Below the pieces are notes generated by a model. The model was given only the letters and a program-made list of their open reading frames with translations. It was not told where the DNA came from and made no database searches. 36,261 nucleotides of DNA, taken from assembly GCA_031296105.1 (NCBI GenBank), contig JARLGJ010000041.1, positions 1-36,261 on the forward strand. Reading direction: 5' to 3'. Shown piece after piece: positions 23,899 to 31,675 of this stretch (its first letter is position 1; each line of letters starts with the position of its first letter). A program made the position numbers and the translations under genes. The stretch comes from Acidobacteriota bacterium. GTDB lineage: Bacteria; Acidobacteriota; Terriglobia; Terriglobales; Acidobacteriaceae.

Positions 23899-25470
23899 CT
23901 TCCCCAACCTCTCCCGCAGCATTTCCTTCTGTCCATCGGCGGAGAGTAATCCCTGTTGCAGCACCTGTTGTGCTTCGCCGTTTTTCCCCTCGGCGCGCAG
24001 CACGTCCGCAAGCTGGGCAAAGCCCAGCGCCATCGTCGGATCTTCCTCGGTCGAGCGGCGCAGCAACGCTTCGGCCTGTGCCAGTTGCCCCACCGAGGCC
24101 AGCGTCACTCCGGCGGAAAAGTTCGTCTCCCACTTATTCGGATCCAGTTCCAGCGTGCGCGCGTACAGGGAGAGGGCGCGGTCCACCGCCCCGGCCTTGA
24201 AGTATTCATTGGCCAGCAGGTTGCGCGCGCGGATGTTCTCAGGCGCAACATCCACGGCCCTGGTAAACAGGCTCAAGCCGCTCTGCCACCACTCCACCTG
24301 CACCGCCGTCAATGCCGCCAGCAAACAGATCGGCGCCAGCGGCAGCATCACCACCGCGGGCCGGTTCAGCACCGTGCGATTGCCCAGCGGCAGCCTCCCC
24401 AGCACATACCCCGCCAGCAGCGCCAGAAAGATGCTCGACAGGTACGTGTAGCGGTCGTGCACAATGTCGTCGTGGGGAAACGTGAGAACCCCCATCAGAA
24501 CCGGCAGCAGCGGCAGCACAAGGCCCAGCGCGCAGAAGGCGATCATGCGGTCGCCCATCCGCCACACCAGCCCGGCCAGCGCCACCAGCACCGCCAGCGG
24601 CAGCCAGAAGCCCACCAGCGACGGCGCGGTCAAAATGCGATCCGCGTGGTAGAACGCCAGCCCGCTCGGCCAGCACAGCATCCCAAGAAACTTCAGCAGC
24701 AGCCCCGGCGCGCTCCACAGCACCGGCAGCGCCGGGTTCGAGGGAGCCACCACGTGCCGCACGGCGTTCACCCGCAGCACAAAATAGACGGCCACGGCCG
24801 CCAGCGGCAACCACGCGGCCTGCGCCACGCCTTTCAGCCGCGCCGCGCTGTTCTCGGCGCGCGGAAACAGCCACTCGTAGCTGGCAATCAACACCGGCCC
24901 GGCCAGCGCCGGCTCCTTGCACAGCAGAGCCAGCAGGGTCAGCGCGCCGCACGCGGCCAGCGCCGTCGTTTTTCCACTCTCCCGCCAGCGCAAATATGTC
25001 AGCAGCGATCCCAGAAAGAACACCGCCACCAGCGGCTCGGTCACGCCGCTCAGCCAAACCACGCTCTCCACGTGTGCCGGATGCGCCGCGAACAGCCACG
25101 CCGACACCGCCGCCAACCAGTCGTTCCGCAGCAACCGCAGCGCCAGCAGGTACACCTGCACCACCACCGCCGCGTGCAGCAGGAGGCTGGTGACGTGCCA
25201 CCACGCCGCGTGCAGCGCCAGCGCTTTGAAGTTCACGAGCAGCCACACCAGAAACAGCGGGCGATAGTAATTGCGGTACTGAGGGTCTTTGAAGTTCCAA
25301 ACGTCTTTGACGAAGTATCCCGGCGCCGCGTGCCAGTTGAGCGTGGTGTTGTGCACAATCTGGTGCTGGTCGTCGCAGACGCAGAAGCCAAAGCCGATGG
25401 CCCGCGCGTGAATCAGCACGGTCACGGCGACCAGTAAAACAATCATGATCCAGCGGCGTCGATTCAACAT
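23896..25470 (-). CDS. Polytopic membrane protein with C-terminal TPRs (TMTC-like)
   Basis: 524 residues. Roughly 11 membrane helices, with the first external loop carrying CVCDDQHQIVHN (a DD pair as in GT-C mannosyl/oligosaccharyl transferases) and NYYRPLF, the usual signature of TMTC and related bacterial membrane-TPR proteins. HPAHVESVVWLSGVTEPL is also characteristic. About 120 C-terminal residues form three TPR units (ARNLLANEYFKAGAVDRALS and following). In eukaryotes TMTC proteins O-mannosylate proteins. A sugar-transferase role here is an inference. The ATG at 25470 has AAGGATGGGG upstream. Confidence 0.82.
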   Translation of the reverse strand: MLNRRRWIMIVLLVAVTVLIHARAIGFGFCVCDDQHQIVHNTTLNWHAAPGYFVKDVWNFKDPQYRNYYRPLFLVWLLVNFKALALHAAWWHVTSLLLHAAVVVQVYLLALRLLRNDWLAAVSAWLFAAHPAHVESVVWLSGVTEPLVAVFFLGSLLTYLRWRESGKTTALAACGALTLLALLCKEPALAGPVLIASYEWLFPRAENSAARLKGVAQAAWLPLAAVAVYFVLRVNAVRHVVAPSNPALPVLWSAPGLLLKFLGMLCWPSGLAFYHADRILTAPSLVGFWLPLAVLVALAGLVWRMGDRMIAFCALGLVLPLLPVLMGVLTFPHDDIVHDRYTYLSSIFLALLAGYVLGRLPLGNRTVLNRPAVVMLPLAPICLLAALTAVQVEWWQSGLSLFTRAVDVAPENIRARNLLANEYFKAGAVDRALSLYARTLELDPNKWETNFSAGVTLASVGQLAQAEALLRRSTEEDPTMALGFAQLADVLRAEGKNGEAQQVLQQGLLSADGQKEMLRERLGK

Positions 25471-25876
25471 TGCGGCCCCATCCTTTTACCTGTCAGCTTG
25501 GCTTGTGCTTCCAAACTAACAGCCGCGCCCAGGAGCCGCAAGAATGCACGGTGCCCTATTCAAGCCCCGCACGGTGCCCCAGGTTCGCACGGTGCCCCAG
25601 GTTCGCACGGTGCCCCAGGTTCGCGAGCGCAGCGAGCTAACCTGGGACGCTTCCACGGTGCCCCATTCAAGCCCCGCAGTTGGGCTTGAGTGGGAAGCAA
25701 ACACCGTCCCCAAAAAGTGTGCCGGGTGCCCCATCCTGGCCGCAGTTGCCAGGGTGGGGTCGTTGACTTTGTTGTGGAACTTGCCCTTACCTTTGCCCTT
25801 GTTTTTAAGGGTGTCTTCCTGAGAGGAGCGAAGAACCCCAGCGCGGTGGACAGCAAGGAGGACGCCCCAGGTCACC
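25471..25876 (+). repeat. Composite repeat block (A fragment, C, A, D, T-rich, F)
   Basis: Truncated A at 25549-25570. Then an 18-base unit ACGGTGCCCCAGGTTCGC three times in tandem from 25571, closed by one right arm ending CTAACCTGGG near 25646 (family C). Full A at 25657-25695, D at 25725-25759, pyrimidine tract TTGCCCTTACCTTTGCCC, and F at 25809-25876. No gene is credible in 25471-25901. Confidence 0.88.
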
Positions 25877-25901
25877 AACCATCCGAGTCGTCCTTCCCCC
25901 G

Positions 25902-26552
25902 CTACTGCTTCGCCGCGTGCCCCACCGGAATCGCGTACATCGGCAGAATTCCCTCCGGCAGCCCGGCCGTCTCCGCCGCTTCCTTCGGATTCAATCCGCC
26001 CACGGTCACGCCGCTCAGCCCCAGCGACGTCGCCTCCAGCACCAGATTCTGCGCCGCGTGTCCCGCTTCCAGATTCACAAACCTGTCCGCCTGCGCCGCC
26101 GGAAACTTCGCCTCCGCTCGCGCATAGTCCCCGGCAATCAGGAACACCTCCGGCGCCTTGTCCGAGGTCAGCTTCGCCCGCAGATCCGCCGTGCTCACCA
26201 GCTTCAGCTTGTGCCCCGCCGGAAGGTACTCATAAAATCCGCCGGCGCGCGCCACATAGACATGCAAAAAGTATTGCGCGTGCGCGCTGGGAGCCGTACG
26301 CTGTCCGCGCGGGCTGGTTATGCCCTGCGCCGCCCACAGCAGTTGACTCACCTGCCCCTCCGTCAGCGGCTGTTCGGTAAAGGCCCTTACGCTGCGCCGC
26401 GTGGCCAGCGCCTGGTTCAGCGTCATGCCGCCCGCCGTATCCGGCGCGGGCAAGGAAATTTCACTTCCGGGGGCGGCCTTCGACGTCTGCCCCGCCACCG
26501 GCACGGCCAGAGTTGCCATCACAAGAATCGATAAGAAAGCCATTCGACGCAT
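25902..26552 (-). CDS. Nitroreductase / SagB-type FMN oxidoreductase, exported
   Basis: 216 residues: signal peptide MRRMAFLSILVMATLAVPVA, then a nitroreductase fold. FMN-binding elements are the N-terminal ATRRSVRAFTEQPLT (the RRSxR phosphate-binding motif), LLWAAQGITSPRGQRTAPSA, and the C-terminal AQNLVLEATSLGLSGVTVGG. The family reduces nitro groups, quinones or, as SagB, oxidises azolines. The leader implies a periplasmic enzyme, which is uncommon and would need FMN outside the cytoplasm or Tat export, and no twin-Arg-FLK motif is clear. The ATG at 26552 is preferred because GAGGAGG lies 9 bases upstream. A longer frame begins at 26636. Confidence 0.82.
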   Translation of the reverse strand: MRRMAFLSILVMATLAVPVAGQTSKAAPGSEISLPAPDTAGGMTLNQALATRRSVRAFTEQPLTEGQVSQLLWAAQGITSPRGQRTAPSAHAQYFLHVYVARAGGFYEYLPAGHKLKLVSTADLRAKLTSDKAPEVFLIAGDYARAEAKFPAAQADRFVNLEAGHAAQNLVLEATSLGLSGVTVGGLNPKEAAETAGLPEGILPMYAIPVGHAAKQ

Positions 26553-26635
26553 TGCAAAAGTCCTCCTCAACGCGCCATTGGAACACACCGCGCGGGAAAT
26601 TCCTACCTCCGGCGCGAGCCATGTCACCCAGCCCA

Positions 26636-26665
26636 TTGACGTAGATCACAGCCGCAGGGTTATCT
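26636..26665 (+). promoter_or_regulatory. Candidate promoter of the acyl-CoA dehydrogenase cluster
   Basis: TTGACG (-35) and TTATCT (-10) are separated by 18 bases, about 40 bases before the ATG at 26706. AGAGGA at 26690-26695 is the ribosome site. Confidence 0.4.
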
Positions 26666-26705
26666 CTGTGAAGAGAATGGCTATGCTCCTAGAGGATTTT
26701 CTTTT

Positions 26706-28916
26706 ATGGCTACTTTCCTACCCCAGGTGGGCGCCATGCTCACCCTGCCCGGCGATGCCGTGCGCCAGATCCTGTGGCGCTTCAGTGATCGCTTCGACCT
26801 GCAAATGCTGGTGCAATCCGCGCGCGCCGTCGCCCGCGGACAGGTGGCGCACATGGTCGCCGCCGGCGAGCGCAACACCCACGAGTGGACTCCCGCCAAG
26901 CAGCAGATGATGGAAGCCTTCGACAAAGCCGGCATCACCGCCGCCTTCATGGAGCCCGAGCAGGGCGGCTTCATCGCCGGTCCCAAGAATCTTGCCCTCG
27001 GCCTGGCGGCCTTCGAGCTCGCCTGGGTCGATGGCGGCGCCGCCACCGCCAGCCTCGCCGGCTTCCTCGCTCTCGCGCCCATTCACGAGCGCGGCACCCT
27101 TGAGCAGACCGCGCACTACATGGCGCTGGCCGCTCCGCCGCAGCCCGGAGAGGACCGCAAAGTCCGCCGCGGAGCCTTCGCCCTCACCGAGCCCATTCCC
27201 TACGTCGGCGTCGATACCGGCATCCTCAGCGGACGCCTGCGCGTGGCCGAGTGGAATGAGGGCCAGGAGCCTCTGCTCCACGTCGAAAAGCGCGGACGCT
27301 TCATCACCAACATCGCCTGCGCCGACTTCGTCACCGCCGCCGTCGAAAGCGGCGACCCGCGCATCAAAGGCTCCTGCGTCGTCATCCTCGAAGAAGGCGA
27401 CCCCGGCTCCTTCGACCGCGGCACGCCGACGAAGAAACTCGTCCATCAGCTCAGCTCCACCGGCGATCCCATCTTCAGTCTCACCGTGCCCGCCAGCCGC
27501 ATCGTCGGCGGCTACACCGTCAAGGACGGCGTGATCGTCCCCAACTTCTCGCACGGAGAAATCATCGAAGCCGTCTTCCGCCGCACCCGCGTCACCGTCG
27601 GCCTCATGACCTCGGCCAAGTTGCTCTCGGCCGTCGAGCCCGTCATCCGCTATCAGCGCGGACGCTTCCGCGGCGCGGAGTCCATCAAGGAAGGCAGCCT
27701 GCGCTACGAGATGGGCATCCAGCAGCGCGAAGACGCCCTGCAACGCCTGGTGGATGTCTGGGCCTCGGGCGAAGCCAGCGCGTCTCTGGGATTCGCTGCC
27801 GCCCGCCTCTTCGACGATCTCGACCCGCTCGAGCGTGAAAAGACCGCCCTCCTCGCTGAGCGCGGCATCGCCGGCGGCCGCGCCGAGATGAAGGCCATGC
27901 GCGAGGTCGAAGCCAAGGCCGTCGCGCTGCTCTCCGGCGACCTCGTAGACGCCCGCCGTGACGAGCTGGCCAGCGATCCCCTTGTGCAGTACGCGCTCCG
28001 GGACGCCGCCGCCAACGTCCTCTGCCCCGCCACCAAGCTCTGGAACACCGGCGAAGGCACCCGCATGATGCGCGAGGCCGTCAGCCTCATGGGCGGCTAC
28101 GGCATCACCGAGGACTGCCCCGGTTTCCTGGCCAACAAGTGGATGGACGCCCAGCTCGAAGCCACCTACGAAGGCCCCGAGGCCGTGCAGCGCCGCCAGT
28201 TGACCATCACCATGACCAACGAGGTCTTCCTCGCCCAGTTCAAGGCGTGGACCAAGGAGATGCGCGCCATCGCCAGCGAGCGCCCCGGCTCCGGCGCATG
28301 CACTCTCGCCACCGCCATGACCATGTGGCTCTGGACGCTCAACTACACGCAGCACGCCACCGACGCCGACGGCAACAAGCTCTACCACGGCCAGCGCCAG
28401 GGCGTAACCTTCGCCTTGGCCGATGCCCTTTGCTGGCTCCTGGCCGCCCGCTGCCAGATTCTCGATGTCGAAGAACTCGAAGCGCGCGGCCCCCTCGATG
28501 CCGTCGTCGCCGAGGACTTGCCCGCGACGCTGCAATTCCTCCGCGACCTCTGCCACGTGCAGTCCGCCCGCGCCTCCGGAGAGGTCTCGCGCATCTGCGC
28601 CGAGCTTGTCTATGGCTACAACCGCCATCCCGCATGGGACGCCGAGGGACACAAGGCCTGCTTCCTCTCCGACGAGCTCGACGAGTACGAGGGCTTCATC
28701 CCCGGACTCGGCGCGGTGGCCACCGACGTCATCGGCGTCAGCGGCTCGCATCCGGTGAAGGCCGGTCCCTGCGCCGGTTGCGCTGGATCGCTCGACTTCC
28801 TCCACCTGCAAAACAAGCTGGCCACCTGCCTCACCGGCAGCCGCCTGGCCAAGGACCGCGCCGCCGGAACCGTCAGCAAGGTCATGATCCCCGAGGCACT
28901 GGATTACCCGCAATGA
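26706..28916 (+). CDS. Long acyl-CoA dehydrogenase
   Basis: An FAD enzyme that oxidises an acyl-CoA to the enoyl-CoA and passes electrons to ETF; 736 residues against about 380 for the short family. The alpha-beta-alpha dehydrogenase core covers about residues 30-500: AFALTEPIPYVGVDTG in the middle beta domain, LMGGYGITEDCPGFLANKW, and the catalytic-base region ATYEGPEAVQRRQL with Glu489. The C-terminal 230 residues are extra and helical and contain a Cys pair in GPCAGCAGSLDFL. The ACAD9/FadE5-like long forms are the nearest analogues I can name. Its stop overlaps the next start by 4 bases (ATGA), so the two are translationally coupled. The substrate is unknown. Confidence 0.87.
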   Translation: MATFLPQVGAMLTLPGDAVRQILWRFSDRFDLQMLVQSARAVARGQVAHMVAAGERNTHEWTPAKQQMMEAFDKAGITAAFMEPEQGGFIAGPKNLALGLAAFELAWVDGGAATASLAGFLALAPIHERGTLEQTAHYMALAAPPQPGEDRKVRRGAFALTEPIPYVGVDTGILSGRLRVAEWNEGQEPLLHVEKRGRFITNIACADFVTAAVESGDPRIKGSCVVILEEGDPGSFDRGTPTKKLVHQLSSTGDPIFSLTVPASRIVGGYTVKDGVIVPNFSHGEIIEAVFRRTRVTVGLMTSAKLLSAVEPVIRYQRGRFRGAESIKEGSLRYEMGIQQREDALQRLVDVWASGEASASLGFAAARLFDDLDPLEREKTALLAERGIAGGRAEMKAMREVEAKAVALLSGDLVDARRDELASDPLVQYALRDAAANVLCPATKLWNTGEGTRMMREAVSLMGGYGITEDCPGFLANKWMDAQLEATYEGPEAVQRRQLTITMTNEVFLAQFKAWTKEMRAIASERPGSGACTLATAMTMWLWTLNYTQHATDADGNKLYHGQRQGVTFALADALCWLLAARCQILDVEELEARGPLDAVVAEDLPATLQFLRDLCHVQSARASGEVSRICAELVYGYNRHPAWDAEGHKACFLSDELDEYEGFIPGLGAVATDVIGVSGSHPVKAGPCAGCAGSLDFLHLQNKLATCLTGSRLAKDRAAGTVSKVMIPEALDYPQ

Positions 28917-30754
28917 GCGATGCGCAGTTCGCGGTAGAAGGTCAAACAATCGAACGCCAAACCATGGAGGTGGACATTGCCTGTGTGGGCTTTGGCCCCG
29001 CCATGGGAGGCTTCCTCACCACGTTGACGCGCGAGATGGCCGCCCATCCCGACGACCCCGCGCTGCAAAGCCGCGTGATGCCCGGCATGCCCCTGCAGGT
29101 TCTCTGCTACGAGCGCGCCGATGACCTCGCCGCCGGCGTCAGCGGCGTCGTCACCGCGGCCAAGGCCATCCGCCAGAGCTTCCCGGAGCTGGTCTCGTCC
29201 GCGGTGCCCATGCTAGCGCCCGTCAAGAACGAGAAAGTCCTCTACCTGCTCGACCCGCTTGGCGCAAGCAAGCGCAGCGTGGCCCTCAAGGCAGGCGATC
29301 TGCTGCTGCGCGGCGCGGCCCGCGACCACGCCTACGAGTTGCCCTTCACGCCCGAGTTCCTCAACAAGCACGACGGTCTCGTGCTCTCCATCGGCCAGTT
29401 CAATCAGTGGGTGGCCAACGAGGTGATGATGACCGGCATGGCGCAGCTCTGGCCCGGCAGCCCGGTAAGTGAGGCGCTCATCGAAGGCGATGCGGTCAAA
29501 GGCGTGCGCCTCGCCGATCAGGGCGTCCTTCGCGACGGTGCGCCCGATGCGGGCTACATGCCGGGCATGGACGTACACGCCGCGCTGACCGTCGTCGGCG
29601 ACGGGCCGGTAGGTCCGGTCGGCCAGAGTCTTGATCGCCACTTCGGAATGCCCTTCGGCAACCAGACGCGCGAGTGGGCCTTGGGCATGAAGATGGTCGT
29701 CGAACTCCCCGAGGACACGCCGCTCACCGAGGGCACCGTCTGGCACACCTTCGGCTTCCCCGAGCCGGAGATCTTCGGCTTCCTCTACGTGCATCCCGAG
29801 CGCCTCGCCTCGGTGGGCATCTTCGTCCCCTCGTGGTTGAAGAATCCGCAGCGCACCGCCTATCGCACGCTTCAGCATTACATCCAGCATCCGTATTTGT
29901 GGCGCTACCTCAAGAATGCCCAGATGCGCTCCTGGAGCGCGAAATCCCTGGCCGAAAGCGGCACCCACGGCGAACCTTACCTCTGCGGCAACGGCTACGC
30001 GCGCATCGGCGAAGGCAGCGGCAGCACCAACATGCTCACCGGCAGCGGCGTGGATGAAGCCTGGGCCACCGGCATGCAACTGGCCGAAGCCACCCTCGAA
30101 CTGCTGCGTGAAGGCCGCGAGTTCACCCAGGAAAATCTGCAAGCCACCTACGTCGCCCGCCGCCGCCTCAGCTCCGTTGAACAAGGCGTGCAGCAGGCCA
30201 AAAACGCGCGCAACGGCTTCCAGACCGGAGTCGTCACCGGACTCATCGGCATGGGACTCGCCGGCCTCACCAACGGCAAGTTGGCCGTTGGCGGCAACAT
30301 TCCCCGCGCCGATCAGCAGATCGCGCCGCTCGAACAATCTTTTTCCGCCGCGCAGCTCGAAAAAGCGCGGGCCGCCGTGCAGCAGGGCGCGCTCTTGCAG
30401 GACGCGCTCATGGACGCCACTGGCTGGCCGCCCATCGAGTACGACGGACGCATTCTCGTCTCGCATCAGGACGCGCTGCTGATGGGAGGCAAGGTACAGG
30501 CCGCACCCGGCTTCGCCGATCACGTTCTCTTCCGCGACCCCGCTCTCTGCGAGCCATGCCGCGAGCGCACCTGCATCGCGATGTGCTCCGGACAGGCCAT
30601 CACCGAAGGCGACGGCCGCGTCCCGGCCTTCGACCGCGAGAAGTGCGTCCACTGCGGGGCATGTCTGTGGAACTGTGCCCACTCGACGGACGGCAAACAC
30701 ACAAACGTTGATTTCCGCGCCGGTGCCGGAGGCTTCCATTCGGCGGAGAATTAG
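28913..30754 (+). CDS. ETF:quinone oxidoreductase-like flavoprotein with fused ferredoxin (FixC-FixX type)
   Basis: 613 residues. The N-terminal FAD-binding Rossmann motif is VDIACVGFGPAMGG, followed by ERADDLAAGVSGVVTAAKAI, the counterpart of the ETF-QO/FixC segment around the flavin. VVGDGPVGPVGQSL and YARIGEGSGSTNMLTGSG are further family landmarks. The C-terminus holds two 4Fe-4S sets: Cys546, 549, 554, 558 and Cys578, 581, 584, 588 (CVHCGACLWNC), one more cluster set than the single one of classic ETF-QO. It should take electrons from EtfAB and give them to quinone at the membrane. The start ATG at 28913 overlaps the dehydrogenase stop. Confidence 0.85.
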   Translation: MSDAQFAVEGQTIERQTMEVDIACVGFGPAMGGFLTTLTREMAAHPDDPALQSRVMPGMPLQVLCYERADDLAAGVSGVVTAAKAIRQSFPELVSSAVPMLAPVKNEKVLYLLDPLGASKRSVALKAGDLLLRGAARDHAYELPFTPEFLNKHDGLVLSIGQFNQWVANEVMMTGMAQLWPGSPVSEALIEGDAVKGVRLADQGVLRDGAPDAGYMPGMDVHAALTVVGDGPVGPVGQSLDRHFGMPFGNQTREWALGMKMVVELPEDTPLTEGTVWHTFGFPEPEIFGFLYVHPERLASVGIFVPSWLKNPQRTAYRTLQHYIQHPYLWRYLKNAQMRSWSAKSLAESGTHGEPYLCGNGYARIGEGSGSTNMLTGSGVDEAWATGMQLAEATLELLREGREFTQENLQATYVARRRLSSVEQGVQQAKNARNGFQTGVVTGLIGMGLAGLTNGKLAVGGNIPRADQQIAPLEQSFSAAQLEKARAAVQQGALLQDALMDATGWPPIEYDGRILVSHQDALLMGGKVQAAPGFADHVLFRDPALCEPCRERTCIAMCSGQAITEGDGRVPAFDREKCVHCGACLWNCAHSTDGKHTNVDFRAGAGGFHSAEN

Positions 30755-30770
30755 GTTTCAAGGTTTCGGA
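30752..30770 (+). repeat. Family E (AGGTTTC) motif on a stop codon
   Basis: The TAG stop of the ETF-QO-like gene is the beginning of TAGGTTTCAAGGTTTCGG, in gene sense. Compare the same arrangement at 23861-23898. Confidence 0.6.
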
Positions 30771-30790
30771 GGCACAAACAGGTTGTCCAT

Positions 30791-30830
30791 TGTGCCCCAG
30801 GTTCGGCGCGCGCAGCGCGGCTAACCTGGG
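30791..30830 (+). repeat. Family C palindrome
   Basis: TGTGCCCCAGGTTCGGCGC ... GCGGCTAACCTGGG, between the ETF-QO-like gene and etfB. It may uncouple expression of etfBA from the two upstream genes. Confidence 0.8.
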
Positions 30831-30857
30831 AAGACGAATTTATATAAGGATTGATCG

Positions 30858-31658
30858 ATGCCCAACAGTTTTCAAATCGTAGTTTGTTCCAGCCTCGTGC
30901 CGGACCCCTTGCAGACGCTCGAGCCCGTCGCCGGCCCCGCGCTGAAAAATGAAATGATGCTCCCCGCCGTGCTCGATCCCTGGGCCGCCTGCTCGCTTTA
31001 CGAGGCCGCCGCGCTAGCCGCGGCCCATCCCGGCAGCAAGGTCTATCTCGTCGCCATGGCGCCCAAGGCCAAGCTGCAACAGGTCATGATGACCGTGGCG
31101 CAAAAAGTTCCCTTCGAGCTCGTCGCTCTCGACGGCCCTCTCGGCGGCTTCACCGACGCGCAGTCCACCGCCGCCGCTCTCGCCGAAGCCATCGCGGCCA
31201 TCCCCGCGCTCGACCGCAGCAAGCTCCTCCTCTTCGGCGGCTGGGAGTCGGCCTCGCGCGGCGCGGGCGTCACCCTGCAAACCGCCGGCGAACTTCTCGG
31301 CATCACCGAGCAGTTCCAGGGCGTCGATCAGCTCACCGTCCGCGACGACGGCCAACTCGAAGTCCTCGAGCGCGTCGAAGGCGGACGCCATCAAGTCTCC
31401 CTCTGCCAGGGCGCACCCGCCGTCTTCGGATGGGCCACCGGCAACCTCGCCGAGCCGCGCAACTCGCCGCAAATGGGCATGGCCAACATGCGCGGCATCA
31501 CTCCGGCCTTGATGAAGGCCAAGCCCGTCAAGCTCGACGCCAACGGACTGAGCTACGTCTCGGCCGCGGTGCCCAAACAAACGCGCGAGACGCGCCTCGT
31601 CCGCGACATGCCCGCCGAAGAGATCGCCCGCGAAATCGTCGCGTGGATGGCCGAGTAG
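30858..31658 (+). CDS. etfB: Electron transfer flavoprotein subunit beta, divergent
   Basis: 266 residues; pairs with EtfA to shuttle electrons between the dehydrogenase and the ETF-QO-like enzyme. The fold is recognisable: FQIVVCSSLVPDPLQ at the start, LDPWAACSLYEAAALA, GSKVYLVAMAPKAKLQQVMM, then LLGITEQFQGVDQL and the final ANMRGITPALMKAKPVKL, the counterpart of the usual MRGIMKARKKP. The D-x-D-T-G-Q nucleotide-binding motif is missing; the stretch is WESASRGAG around residues 129-137. The ATG has TAAGGA 7 bases upstream. etfA follows after 17 bases. Confidence 0.85.
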   Translation: MPNSFQIVVCSSLVPDPLQTLEPVAGPALKNEMMLPAVLDPWAACSLYEAAALAAAHPGSKVYLVAMAPKAKLQQVMMTVAQKVPFELVALDGPLGGFTDAQSTAAALAEAIAAIPALDRSKLLLFGGWESASRGAGVTLQTAGELLGITEQFQGVDQLTVRDDGQLEVLERVEGGRHQVSLCQGAPAVFGWATGNLAEPRNSPQMGMANMRGITPALMKAKPVKLDANGLSYVSAAVPKQTRETRLVRDMPAEEIAREIVAWMAE

Positions 31659-31675
31659 CCAGGGAGCAGACAATC

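Noticed and set aside
25498..25822. Small proteins with repeated HGAPGS or PQVRTV units
   Set aside because: Translations of the 18-base left-arm tandem and family A; no ribosome site or homologous domain.
26718..28949. 743-residue minus-strand open frame opposite the acyl-CoA dehydrogenase
   Set aside because: Gly/Ala/Val-rich shadow frame caused by third-position G/C; the plus-strand frame has clear acyl-CoA dehydrogenase motifs. Similar long shadows opposite lysS, tnaA and the DUF3683 fusion were also dropped.
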